From positions 173,777,600 through 173,841,599 of the forward strand of contig CM041293.1 of NCBI GenBank assembly GCA_023052935.1: a stretch of DNA of 64,000 bases, in the 5' to 3' direction. Of this stretch, positions 44,499-55,382 are shown one piece after another; the stretch's first letter is position 1, and each line of letters opens with the position of its first letter. The translations under genes and the position numbers were made by a program. This stretch comes from Piezodorus guildinii. Its lineage: Eukaryota; Arthropoda; Insecta; Hemiptera; Pentatomidae. The notes below the pieces were generated by a model. The model saw nothing but the letters and a program-made list of their open reading frames with translations. It searched no databases and was not told the origin of the DNA.

Positions 44499-45551
44499 AC
44501 TTTCACTTACTATATATAGTAAGGGGAAGTATTGCGATCGTGAAGTTTCGAATTCCAGTTTTTAACGGAAATACACGTTTTAGGATCCCCTGAGTCCAAA
44601 TAACCAAGTCCCGCAAAAAGGTCTGTGTGTGTGTGGCAACTCCCGGGAGGAAACGGTGTCAACTATACGCCCGAGACGTGACAAAACTTTTTTCATTAAA
44701 ATGAGCTTACCAGAAGAGGCACTTTGTACCATGCATTTTGCACCTTTTTTCGATTTTCTCTAAAACGGATTCGACGATTTTGATTAAACTCGCAATATCG
44801 ATGTAAAATTTAATGGGCTTTAATATCATTTAGGTTTCATTCGGGTTAAAATAGTCTTATAGCTTAAATGCCGATATTTTCTTTCTCTAAAGTGCCTTTA
44901 ATTTTGTAGATTCAATAAAAATAACTATATTATCTTGTTACCACTGATTTGGGATCACTTGTAGCTAAAGGTCACGGGTTCAAACCCGCAGTTGGTCCTA
45001 GGATTTTTTTAATGGGAGTAAAAAATCCTTGGTTATGCCGTCCTTTGGAGGGGACGTTAAAAGGCGGTCCCAAGCCTGTGCGATGTCAGGTACTGGTTAA
45101 AGATCCATATCCTAATTAAATCTAGATAGGCAAAATTTAGGACTCCCACTGTAGCATCGTCCGATTAGCCATAGTAGCATTAAGTGACGTTAAATAAATA
45201 AACAAACAAACAAACCACTGATGAAGAACAGGTAAATATATAAATTGAATGAATTCGATACCCAACTAAGGGTAACCGATACCGTTGGAAAGCTAAAGAT
45301 TTTAGAAAATATATTATCTCATACACAAGCTTTTAGAAGTTAATAGAGAGTGATGAGAAGAAGATAAAACTAACTGATTATTTTAGATAATAATATAATA
45401 TATTTTGTAATAAAACACATGTTTCTATATAAATTCAATTTAATTAATTCCTTAATAGTTTTGCGTATTTTTATCTCTAGCTGTTTTTGAAAATTCTTTC
45501 ATTGATTTTAAAAATGGAGGTAAGTGAAAGTCGTGTGTTGCCCGCACCAGA
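44499..45551 (-). mobile_element. HINE copy 11, interrupted by a SINE (composite unit copy 2, outer part)
   Basis: Right terminus ACTTTCACTTACTATATATA (44499, read as plus strand) and left terminus CTGGTGCGGGC inverted at 45541-45551. A SINE occupies 44949-45213. The CA tract is reduced to a short (GT)n at about 44623. Confidence 0.7.
44949..45213 (+). mobile_element. tRNA-type SINE with head deletion, 9-bp target duplication
   Basis: Target duplication ACCACTGAT at 44940-44948 and 45214-45222. B box GGTTCAAACCC is present, but the A-box region is shortened compared with 49853-50135. Tail (AAAC)n. Confidence 0.85.
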
Positions 45552-46141
45552 TTTTTGTTGAATTCTTTTGTTGTTTTTTTCATTATTTGTCTCAATGAGC
45601 ATATCTGGTCAATCGCTGACCATTCTTCCTGAACTGTTCTGCCAATCGCCCAAAAAAGGCTCCACATAATCCACTATTGGAGTATATAACACAACGGAAA
45701 AAAAATTTTAAGCAGTATTGAGGAGGATAATTCTCCGAAAATTGCTGCAGTCTGCAGATGCACCTTTCTTCTTGAGTAAGAGAATGATGACAGATTCTTT
45801 CGGCATTTTTTCGGTTTCCTAGATATTGACTATCTGATGAACCAAATCCTCAGCCAGTGATGACCTACCAATTTTAAAAAACTTCGCTGTACGGCATCAG
45901 AACCGGAAGGCTCCTTGTTATTCTTAACAATAAAGCCAATCACCTCTAAATCTGGTGGGAATTCAAGACACTGATGATGACCACGAAGTGAGGGCCATTC
46001 TCAGTGCCTTGAAAATTCATATGAGGATAATCGTCACACTCCTTGGGATTTAGCAACCCCTTAAAATACTTCATCCATCTAACTTGTACATCGTGGCCCA
46101 GGAAAACTATTTTCCCATCAGGTTGTTTATAAAACCTTATT
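45552..46141 (-). pseudogene. RTE-like RT fragment between two HINEs (composite unit copy 2)
   Basis: Near-identical inverted copy of 40355-40946 (590 versus 592 bp). Encodes the same SLRQIMKKTTKEFN and MKYFKGLLNPKECDDYP text on the minus strand. Confidence 0.8.
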
Positions 46142-47032
46142 ACTTTCACTAACCTATATATGAAATATATAGTAAGGAAAACTATTGCGATCATGAAATT
46201 TTTCGAATTTCAGTTTTCAACGGAAATACACCTTTTAGGGTCCCCTGAGTCCAAATAACCAAGTCCCGCAAGAAGGACTGTGTGTAGGTGTGGGGAAATT
46301 CCCGGACTAAAACGAAAAATCCTATGAAACTGAAATTTCATATTTAAGACAAATATACGCCCGAAATGTTACACAACTTTTTCTTCAAAATCAGCTGACC
46401 AGAAGATATACTTAATACTATGCATTTTGAACCTTTTTGTGATTTTCTCAAAAACGGCTCTAACGATTTTGATTAAACTATATATATCGATGTAAAATTT
46501 GATGGGCTTTAATAACATGTAGGTTTCATTCTGATTGAAATAGTCTGACCGGGCTTAAATGCCGATATTTTAAATTATCTTTTTCTAAAGTACGTTTAAT
46601 ATTATAGATTTAAAAAAAAAAATTGGAACATCATATTATTAGCTTTGATAAATAACGGGTAAATATGTTGAGCGAATTTGATAAACAACTAAAGGAGAAA
46701 AGTGCAAACATTTTTTTAAGCACTTTCTGTGTTTTCGAACACAAGAATAGTAATATAGATGTATATACCGTTGGATAGCTAAAGATTTTAGAAAAAATAT
46801 TATTTAATATACGGAATTTTAAAGGTTAATGTAGAGTGTTGAAAATACGATAAAACTAACTGATTGTTCTAAATAAAAATATAATAGATTATTTATTAAA
46901 ACACATGTTTCTATTGAAATTCAAAATAATTAATTCTCTAACAATTTATTTGTATCTTAAGATATATTTAAAAATTCTTAATTGCTTTTAACAACGGAGG
47001 TAAGTGAAAGTCGTGTGTTGCATGCACCGGAT
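46142..47032 (-). mobile_element. HINE copy 12, full length (composite unit copy 2, outer part)
   Basis: Right terminus ACTTTCACTAACCTATATAT at 46142; left terminus inverted GGAGGTAAGTGAAAGTCGTG up to 47032. The body includes GACCAAGTCC-type and (GT) blocks. It corresponds to the internally deleted copy 8 in the other composite. Confidence 0.7.
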
Positions 47033-47049
47033 TTTATTATTTTACTTAT

Positions 47050-47250
47050 TTCATCGAAACACTTTCTGGCCTCATTGTTCCTATTGTACTCTTCCTCTTT
47101 ACGCCAGTTTTCCTGTAATGTATGTCTTTTCTTTAGATTCCTGATATTCATTTATGTTCTGCCTAGTATTCCTGTACAGAAATTGTTTCTTTTTTCATTT
47201 CGCGCTTTAACTGCTTCTACACACACACCAAGTCAAATCACGCGTTTTTA
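47050..47250 (-). pseudogene. RTE-like endonuclease/RT linker relic
   Basis: The minus strand reads LQENWRKEEEYNRNNEARKC, a linker typical of RTE-like elements, with stops. Confidence 0.4.
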
Positions 47251-47274
47251 ATCTTTCTGTTTCCATCCCTCATA

Positions 47275-47965
47275 TTGGGTTGTGTCACATGAAATGTCCG
47301 TTTTCAAGGTAAAGGATTTTTATTAAAAATACGATATGAAAACAAGATAATTTTATTCCAAGTATTTACCTTCTTTTTCTACACATTTTTCCCTACGTGA
47401 CACCAACTTTTATATCCCCGAACAAAATCTGAAAACGAACTTTTCACTTGATCATCATTTTCAAAAAGTTTTCCTTTGACGGAGTTGCCTAAATTCCTGA
47501 ACAGGTGGTAATCTGTTGGAGACAAGTCGGGAGAATATGGTGGGTGCGGAAGAACTTCGTGGCCCAGTTCTTTCAATTTTTGCACGGTATGTTTTGAAGC
47601 ATACTCTCAGTGAGATCATGAGGTACCCATGAATCGAGCTTTTTTTACTTCCCAATACACTTTAAATGTCTGGAAACGGTAGATGCACTTGCATTTAGTT
47701 GTGCTGAGAGTCCTTTAACTGTTTGGTAGGAGTTTAAACTCGTACAAAAATATTACTCGAAAATCGCGTGTTTCCATATTCATATTTGGAGGTATACTGA
47801 AAAGTGGGTAATTTATTGGGAAGCTAATGTTTATAATACAAAGGTAGATGATTAGTAACTGTTTACTTTAAATATGTAAACATTCGGAAGAAAACACTGG
47901 AGACCTGCAAAATCCTTTATGTACTTCAGAAACTATAAAAACGGACATTTCATGTGAAACAACCA
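47275..47965 (-). mobile_element. mariner element A-family copy, decayed
   Basis: Left end TTGGGTTGTGTCACATGAAA, right end TTTCATGTGAAACAACC (imperfect). The minus strand has PPYSPDLSPTDYHLFRNLGN and a shortened N-terminus. Same family as 15646-17429 and 55383-56269. Confidence 0.75.
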
Positions 47966-49270
47966 GGTACAATATTGGTCGGCTGAATCAGATAAAACTT
48001 TTCTATGGTACCATTCCTCATTCAAATCTCTTCCTCTGATGACAACAACAATGAAAACCTCTTCCAACGTCTCTGTGAAAAACATACCTTATTTCCTCTT
48101 AATATAACTTTTCGCTTGCCCAGGTGAGCTGTGGTTTGCTTCTTTCAAACACCCTTATCTTATATGTATGCTTGACCTTTGCAACCACCATAAAATGATC
48201 AGAAGAGAGGTATAGTTCTCTATAAGACCTCACAGCATTAATTACATTGAAAATGTCTCCCTATGACCCATTGTTTGTCGTGTGTTTTTCTTTGTGAGCA
48301 AATACAGTACTCATCGCTACTACAGATCTAGATGCAGCAAAACTTATCATTCGTTCTCCATTATAATTTGTCTTCACATGCAAGCTATTTTTGCCAATAG
48401 TAGTAGCACACATTTCTTCTTTACCAACTTGAGCTGTTAACTAAAATAATGTTAGTATATTGGTTTATATGCGTTGGTTATATATTGCGTGTAAAATAAA
48501 GACGGCAGACTAAGTATAAAAAAAAGGAAATGTTTAATTGAATGGAATAATACAAAATAAAATAATAAAATGAATACCCACAATTCTAATATAGTGAAGT
48601 AATAGTTTTGGTTCAAATAAAATAGTTAATTTAATTGTTAGTCTTAATATTATATGTATTATGGTAATCTTATCTGCTGTCCCCCTGTGGGACTTGTTTT
48701 CTTCCCGACAATTAGCCTCTCTGCTGTCCCCCGTGGGACTTGATGGTCCCCCTGTGGGACTTGATGGTCCCCTGTGGACTTGATGTCCTTGGATTGATGA
48801 GAGAGTTCTGTAGTACGTACGCACTCACTTATTACTTGCGACTCCACTGCGATATTTAATTCCCGACACTGTATAATTCTCGGTAATGCACAAGCGCGCC
48901 CTTTCTTTCCCGCGTAAGTTTATCAGAACCATTACTGCGTATTTTTAAAACTAATAAACTTTAAATAAATTTGCATAACCAATAAAATTTTTCATAGAAT
49001 CACCAACATGAGCATTAAATTCACCGACAACTAGTTTCATATCGAATGAGGAAGAAGCAGCCATAGTCCTAAATCTTCACAGAAGAGGTCCTGTACATTC
49101 TCATCCTTTTCTTCTGTTGGGGCAGGAACATTTATCAGAGTAATATTAAACTTTTTACTCTGAATCCTTAACTTGCACAACCTTTTATTGGAATCAAGAA
49201 ATGTATCATGTATCGAACTCATGTCTACCCCGGTCTCCACCGTAGATAATATCAATAAGTAAAATATCAC
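47966..49270 (-). pseudogene. RTE-like endonuclease domain, split by a ~520-bp insertion
   Basis: Minus strand 49270-49030: ETGVDMSSIHDTFLDSNKRL, CKLRIQSKKFNITLINVPAP, then GEFNAHVGDS. After an insertion (48437-48960) it resumes with AQVGKEEMCATTIGKNSLHV, NYNGERMISFAASRSVVAMS, and YLSSDHFMVVAKVKHTYK (about 48180). This is the apurinic-type endonuclease order (FNITLINVxAPTE, GxFNAxVG, SDH). The SDH motif is preserved. Confidence 0.65.
48437..48960 (-). mobile_element. Unclassified ~520-bp insertion with internal 21-bp tandem repeats
   Basis: Interrupts the endonuclease between GCTCATGTTGGT and GCTCAAGTTGGT, a likely imperfect 12-bp target duplication. Contains three to four units of GTCCCCCTGTGGGACTTGAT (48670-48785). 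No coding signal. Could be a SINE or a solo LTR. Confidence 0.4.
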
Positions 49271-49660
49271 ACTATGAGATTATAAAATTTGAAAATTTCT
49301 AAAATATTAAACTTTTTACTGTCAAACAGTAACACTCACCCTATTCTAGAATCTGACACTGACTGCGAGGGATCATTTCGGCACCTCAATTTATATCTAT
49401 CGGTTTCGCATGCCAATGACGAAAGAATGGATCTTTTGCCTAAATTAAGCATTAGCATATTCATGTTAATGCGGAGGAAAAAAAAATCGTCCATATTCTA
49501 TATAATAACTATTCTACTAAATGCTATTGTTCAAACCCCTTTAAAGTTAATTATATATATTTTTTTAATTCTCACGTATGATTTTGTTTAATTTTTTTAA
49601 AAATTAATTTATGGAATTGACGCATGTAAAAAGAGTCGGTGAATTATTTAGTTTTTTTTT
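49271..49660. other. No recognised gene
   Basis: AT-rich. A more complex stretch near 49320-49440 belongs to an open frame without recognisable motifs. Confidence 0.3.
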
Positions 49661-49852
49661 TTTTAAGAAAAAAATTTGGTGGGGGCCAGATAAGACTTTC
49701 TCTTACCTTTGTCGTTAAAATCAATTTAACAAAATAATAAATAGAGTTCAAAAGGTTTAATGAATAGTATTCAGATTCGTTGAAAACATATATTTTAGTT
49801 CAAATAATTTAAAATATAAAATTATTGTCTAGAACAATCACTAATTTTGATC

Positions 49853-50135
49853 CCTTGTAGCTGGGTGGCTTGCGTAACAGCCTCCCATGCTAAAGGTCAC
49901 GGGTTCAAACCCGCAGGTGGTCCTAGGATTTTTTAATGTGAGTAAAAAATCCTTAGTTACGCCGTCCTTCGGAGGGGACGTTAAAAGGTGGTCCCGAGCC
50001 TGTGCGATGCAGGTACTCGTTAAAGATCCCTACCTAATAAAACCTGGATAGGCAAAATTTAGGACTCCCACTGTAGCATCGTCCGATTAGCCATAGTAAC
50101 ATAAAGTGACGTTAAATAAATAAACAAACAAACAA
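49853..50135 (+). mobile_element. tRNA-type SINE, intact copy with 13-bp target duplication
   Basis: Target duplication ACTAATTTTGATC at 49840-49852 and 50136-50148. tRNA-like head with GTAGCTGGGTGGCTTGCGTA (A-box area) and B box GGTTCAAACCC (49902-49912), then a conserved body and a TAAATAAATAAAC/AAAC tail. A good reference copy for the family. Confidence 0.9.
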
Positions 50136-50244
50136 ACTAATTTTGATCTGTTTTTCATCCCTCTCTATTACATTTTCTAAATTTGTGTATATGATAATAT
50201 TTTTTTCTAAAGCTTTAGCTTTCCAACAGTATTCTATACTGAAT

Positions 50245-51105
50245 AATAATAATAATAGGCTTACCGAACCCCGATGCCGACACCACCAAATTCCGCCTAC
50301 ACAGACTCGTCCAATGTTCACCGTTCAAGCCAAGCCCCCGAGATTAACCTTAACGCAATCCTCCCATCGACGCTTCGGCCTACCTTTCGGACGCCTACCA
50401 GTTGGATCAGCAAATACCAACTTTCTCGGAATCCGCTCGTCATCGAGCCCAACAACTTTACTCGCCCATTTGAGTCTCAGCGATGCTATCGACTCAATTA
50501 TATTCACAGGATACAATTTCCCCGATTCCGCGCTGTGCAACCTTCTAAACTCCCCAGTGGCTTCATCTCTCTTCGGACCAAATATTTTACGCAGTGCCTT
50601 ATTTTCGAAAACCTTAAGCCGTTGTTCATCTTCAAAGTAAGCGGCCACGTTTCACATCCGTAAAGAACCGTTGGAAGAATAATAGTTTTATAAATTCTAA
50701 TCTTTAAGTTTTTAGATAGAAGTCGCGAACTAAGTAACTTAGCAACTGAATAATAACACGCATTTCCCACCTTTAACCGGGACTTTATTTCTTCCTGATT
50801 TCATTTTTTCTAGTTATAATTGAACCTAAATACTTGAATTTCTCTACGTATTCAAAAGTATGCCCTGATACATCAATATCACCAAGATCGACACCGTTTC
50901 TGCTACTAATCATATGCCCAACAACTTTACTCGCCCATTTGAGTCTCCGCGATGCTATCAACTCAATTATATTCACAGGATACAAGTTTCGCAATTCCTC
51001 GTTGTGCATCCTTCTAAACTCCCCAGTGGACTCATCTCTCTTCGGATCAAATATTTTACGCAATACCTTATTTTCGAAAACCTTAAGCTGTTGTTCATCC
51101 TTCAA
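50245..51105 (-). pseudogene. RTE-like RT C-terminal region with a tandem duplication
   Basis: The minus strand reads, in order, KDEQQLKVFENKVLRKIF to RRLKWASKVVG (51105-50915), then HMISSRNGVDLGDIDVSGHT and KFKYLGSIITRKN (50910-50800). It continues NACYYSVAKLLSSRLLSKNL, LPTVLYGCETWPLTLK, and a second RLKWASKVVGLDDERIP ending RRPKGRPKRRWEDCVKVN (about 50340). The KDEQ-to-SKVVG segment therefore occurs twice, upstream and downstream of the YLGS region. Confidence 0.7.
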
Positions 51106-51769
51106 ATTTCAATTGCAAATCCTTCAAATTGTATTAGTAATATTATATAATATTACGGTTCTTATCTTTAAAAAAATTACTATAAAAATACTTTTGCTCT
51201 TATTTCTTTCAGTTTATTATCGAATGCGCTCAATTTTTATATCTAGCCGTCATTTATCAATGCTAATAATATGGTGTGCCTAATTTTTTGAAATGTACAA
51301 AATTTAAGGTACATTAGAGGAAGAAAATTTAAAATATCGGCATTTAAGCCCTGTCAGACTATTTCAATCATAATGCAACCTAGCCCATTAAATTTTACAT
51401 CCATACAGCGAGTTTAATCAAAATCGTTAGAGCCATTTTTATAGAATGTGGTAAAAAGGTTCAAAATCCATAGTATAAAGTGGCTCTTCTGGTTAGCTAA
51501 TTATGATAAATAATTCGCTGTTACATCTTGTCTTCAATATAAAATTTTAGTATTGTACGACTATTCGTTTTCGTGCTAGACTTATCACACACACACGGAC
51601 ACGGACACTCACACAGAACAACACTCACCTTTTTGCGGAACTCGGTCAGTTGGTCTCAGAGTACCCTAAAAAGTTTATGTATACGCTGGGCTATCCGTGA
51701 AAGAATAGTACTTCCAAGTGACAACTCAAAATTGAGGGTGGTTCTATTGAAATAAATTAGTGGACTGTA

Positions 51770-52400
51770 TAGATTTAAAATAAATAAAAATAATGAAAGC
51801 AAACGACGAATCACATTACATTTAATACACTGAAATACATATAAACAAGATAAGAAACAAATTAACCTAATAAATTCATATAAGAAAAAAATAACCTAAT
51901 TATAATTAAACAGCTGTAAGAAAATGTAGGAAACAAAATAAACCTAATTAAAATATTGTAGAAAATAGAAGAAACAAACTTAACTTAATTAATGCTTAAA
52001 GATGTAAAAAAAAAATAGTTATAAAAATTAAACAGTTTCTTGAATAAGAATTAAGAAATTAAATGTTTCCATTAAAGGATAAAGATGGGTTATATTCACG
52101 TAAAGATGTCCAGTTGAGTTTTGAAGAAAACGACCGCAGGGCGGCTTGAACGAAGTCGTCTTGAGTATTGAAGAAATTACCGCAGGGCGGCTTGGACGAA
52201 GTTCTCTTGGGTGTTGAAAATGACCGCAAGGTGGCTCTTCCAAGTTCCAAGGGGAACGATGAGAAGATGAAGAAATTCGTTTCCAAACGTTCAAACGTTG
52301 AGAGGAATCTTGGGTCTATATACGGCACATCTTCACCGCTCAGACGCTAGCTTAAGACTCGACTGGCCACGAGGCAGTAAAAAAGCAATTGAAAACGATC
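51770..52400 (-). repeat. Candidate solo LTR or promoter-bearing repeat with ~45-bp tandem units
   Basis: Three imperfect units containing CCGCAGGGCGGCTTG lie at 52125-52235. On the minus strand a TATA-like CGTATATAGACC (near 52320) precedes them. The flanking AT-rich part resembles LTR R/U5 DNA. No partner LTR or coding region found. Confidence 0.3.
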
Positions 52401-52570
52401 GTCTTCTTTTTCTTTTCTTCTACTCAAAACGTTTAATTATATTTATAATAACTATTTTTAAAACAGATAAAAAATAAAGATTAATACAAAAATGATCTAT
52501 TGATAAATATCAAGAATTTATTACAGTTTTCCTTTTTTTTTCCATTAGACCATAACATATGGCGTGAACA

Positions 52571-52660
52571 GTTTATATTCGTTGAAAACTGGAATTCGAA
52601 AATTTTCTGGATCGCAATTCTTTCCTTTACTATATATTTCATATATATAGGTGAGTAAAA
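52571..52660 (+). mobile_element. HINE right-end fragment (copy 14)
   Basis: CGTTGAAAACTGGAATTCG, then TTTACTATATATTTCATATA and GGTGAGTAAAAGT. Confidence 0.6.
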
Positions 52661-53164
52661 GTAAAATGATATTAAAATCTTAAACAATAATAATAAAAAA
52701 AGTATCAGAAATTGTGAAATCTATGGATAAAACGTGGTATATATTACACTTGAAAGAACTGTATGACATACTTAATTATATTACAATACTTGAATAGGAT
52801 ATCGAAAATTCGTTAGAAACTTGTAGATTAGGAATACCACATTCCAATATTATAAGAAATGCAGTTCTAAATTATAAAAATCTAATTTCTCAAGACCTTG
52901 AGACCATCTGGCTCACAAGTAAAATCACATGTATAATTAAAAATAATATTAATCATTATACTATGTCTCTTCCAGTCAATAATTAGAGTTTAATTGCTAT
53001 ATATTTTTTATCAATACCTGTTATTCACATAAACGAAACATTGTAACGCTTGTTAAAACATTGTTGTGTATAATATTTTACATATATTAAAGATAATTAT
53101 TGTTGGGGTTTAGTTCCGGTTGCAGTAAAAAAAACAAAAAAAGACAACCTCAATTAAGTGGAAA
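52661..53164. other. No recognised gene
   Basis: AT-rich DNA without coding, repeat or RNA signals that I can name. Confidence 0.3.
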
Positions 53165-53220
53165 CTTAATTTATTTGTACCTACGCTTCGGCTTAAATTT
53201 CTGGCGATCTTCAGGGTTAT
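53165..53220 (-). ncRNA. Degenerate hammerhead-like core of a Penelope-like element
   Basis: The minus strand reads CTGAAGA, a weak stem (GC...GCC), then GAAGCGTAGG in place of GAAAC. Same layout as 42786-42826 but with a core substitution, so probably inactive. Confidence 0.4.
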
Positions 53221-53393
53221 AAAACAAAAGCTAACTGACAACCAGTTGTATAATACAATATATAAAGATAATAAGTGTAAGAAATTTTAGTTATGATAAT
53301 TAAGAAATATAATAATTGGAAACAAAAGGGCAAAAAGATATATGTTAATAATTATATAAAAAGTAAATAATTATATTTGGTTTGAAAAAAATT

Positions 53394-53421
53394 AAAAAGT
53401 TATTGTGGAAAAAAGAGTTAC

Positions 53422-53459
<38 letters not shown>

Positions 53460-53487
53460 GTAACTCTTTTTTCCACAATAACTTTTT
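53394..53487. repeat. Perfect 94-bp palindrome with (TA)n centre
   Basis: Arms of 47 bp starting AAAAAGTTATTGTGGAAAAA and ending with its exact reverse complement. Centre is TA repeats. A 22-bp tandem duplication (GTTATAATAAATATTAACCG) follows at about 53494-53538. Confidence 0.95.
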
Positions 53488-53819
53488 ATAATAAGTTATA
53501 ATAAATATTAACCGCGTTGTTATAATAAATATTAACCGCGAGGTATAGCTAGTATTCTTATATAAAATTATTAAGCCATTAATTTCTTTGATTTATTGGA
53601 ACTAATCAACTTCCACGTACAAAACAACTGATCAAGTAGTCAGATCGTTGGGTTGGTTGGTTTTTAAAATTTTAATGGCACAAAACATCGCGGTCATCAG
53701 TGCCAGATATATTCATTTTATAGAAGATTAATTTAAGATAAATAGTATAAGTTAAAATATTAAAAGAGGTATTCATTAAAAGATATTATAATATATGTAT
53801 AATTCTACTTGAGATAAAT

Positions 53820-54064
53820 GAATGTTAGATAATATTCAAGAGAAAAGAATAAATAAATAAAAATAAATAAATAATAAATAAAAAAAAAATAATAATAAAT
53901 AAAGATAAAAAACAACTAGATAAAATAGATAATAATAAAAATAAATAAGTAATAGTAATACATTAATATTTAATTGAAAAATAAAGTAATAAATATAATG
54001 ATTAGAAAAGTAATTACAAAAATAAGTAAAATAAAATATAATACAAACAAAAAAATAAATAAAA

Positions 54065-54096
<32 letters not shown>

Positions 54097-54122
54097 ATAT
54101 ATATATATAAAATAATTTAAGT
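53820..54122. repeat. Low-complexity AT-rich tract
   Basis: Over 300 bp of A-rich AAATAAATA-type sequence ending in TA repeats (54083-54110). Confidence 0.9.
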
Positions 54123-54129
54123 TCAAAGA

Positions 54130-54480
54130 AAACAATAGTAGTTCAAATAAGCTTTTAAAAATCCATTTGAGAGAGGAGACACATTAATTCATCAATCCTT
54201 TTTCTATTGTTTCCCAAAGCATCTGCGACGTTGCTTGGTATTCTATTTTTGTTCAGCTGCCTGATGTAGAAGGAACATTCTTCAAAAATATGAGCTATGG
54301 TCAAGGTTTCCCTACAATGCTTACATCTTGGGGGCAATTCTTTTGATATTATGTGCCCAGGCGTTAGCCGTGTGTGTCCGATTCTCAGGCGGGTCAGGAC
54401 CACCTCCCCTCAACGGTCGGTGCGACTTGAAGTTTTCCAAGGTTTTACCTCTTTCTTAATCGCTTTGAGCTTGCTTGGAT
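54130..54480 (-). mobile_element. Non-LTR retrotransposon RNase H C-terminal fragment (I/jockey type)
   Basis: The minus strand reads VLTRLRIGHTRLTPGHIISK, PPRCKHCRETLTIAHIFEEC. This is the end of the RNase H domain plus the following zinc-like motif of I-group elements. Stops flank it. Confidence 0.65.
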
Positions 54481-54689
54481 AGCTATCGTCAGATCGTGGC
54501 CACTTATTTCTACGTCTGTACTACTAAGTATTTTTATCATTCTCCTGTTAATAGACTTCACCAACAGGGAAATAAAATATGTCATATTGATTTATTTAGT
54601 GTTCATTTATTAAATGTTTTTAAGTTTTTTTATTATCGTTTATTAAAATTTATTAGTTAATACATTAAATAAATAAGCTAACTTTTTTT

Positions 54690-55090
54690 TATATTTTCTA
54701 TATCTCACCAACCGATCTTATCTCCTCTGAAACGAAATACCATACCGACCTTTTAGGATTAGATGGAATACCAAATTATTAAAATGATGCTTTCCCGAAA
54801 TGCTACCAGTTCTATTCATATATCATTTTTCCCTCCGAAATTTCATATTTCCAACTACTTGGAAAAAAATCAATAGTCCATCCTATCAATGAAACCTCTA
54901 ATCTTACATTCCCTAAAGACTATCGCCTATTTCCCATCCTTTCTAACCTTTCCAAGCCTTTAGAAAGAATAGCCCAATCTCAATTATCTAATTTCTTTGA
55001 AAAGTCTAAACTTCTTGATCCTCCCCACGTATCTAATTGATGTAATGTCTCTTTGAGACTCCAATGATAAGTCTATTTCTCTCATCTTAC
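54690..55090 (+). mobile_element. CR1-like RT N-terminal fragment
   Basis: The plus strand reads NLTFPKDYRLFPILSNLSKP, then ERIAQSQLSNFFEKSKLLDP. This is the N-terminal RT block (KDYRPISxLSxLSKxxE). Further downstream the frame is lost. Confidence 0.6.
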
Positions 55091-55380
55091 TTATCCTCTT
55101 CTGGGGACAACTCCTTTCATTATGACCTTAACCTTATACAGAAAAAAAAAAACACATCTAAAACATCTTCTCTCACCAGATTTTCGACGATACTTATCCA
55201 CTACTTCGACATCAGAAAATTTATTGAATGAATAATTATTACTTGGCTGTCCGATTACTTGTTCCGCCAGCCTGGATCTCCCCCGAGCCTTCTCAAATGT
55301 TAATTTCGGCTGCAACTGCAGTTGTGTATATCAGTTGTTCCCAACTAGTGGTCGGCGAGATACTATTGGAAAATCAATAA
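55091..55380. other. Unassigned; short minus-strand open frame 55315-55091
   Basis: 74-residue frame with no recognisable motif; it may be part of a transposon. Low confidence that it is a gene. Confidence 0.2.
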
Positions 55381-55382
55381 TA

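Larger units (their letters stand above)
49667..51690 (+). mobile_element. HINE copy 13 (diverged), containing a SINE and an RT fragment
   Basis: The left end (TTTGGTGGGGGCCAGATAAG, ACTTTCTCTTACC) is diverged. The body is followed at 49780-49839, 50149-50240 and 51107-51560, then CA-like repeats (51587-51625) and TTTTTGCGGAACTCGGTCAG. A SINE (49853-50135) and an RT fragment (50245-51105) are inserted. The right terminus is lost. Confidence 0.55.

Noticed and set aside
48534..48847. Minus-strand repetitive peptide (GPSSPTG units) as a structural protein
   Set aside because: It comes from short DNA tandem repeats in an insertion, with no start context or conserved sequence.
49853..49930. A tRNA gene (good B box and tRNA-like head)
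   Set aside because: The head is part of a dispersed SINE with target duplications and a long tail. I could not fold a convincing full cloverleaf.
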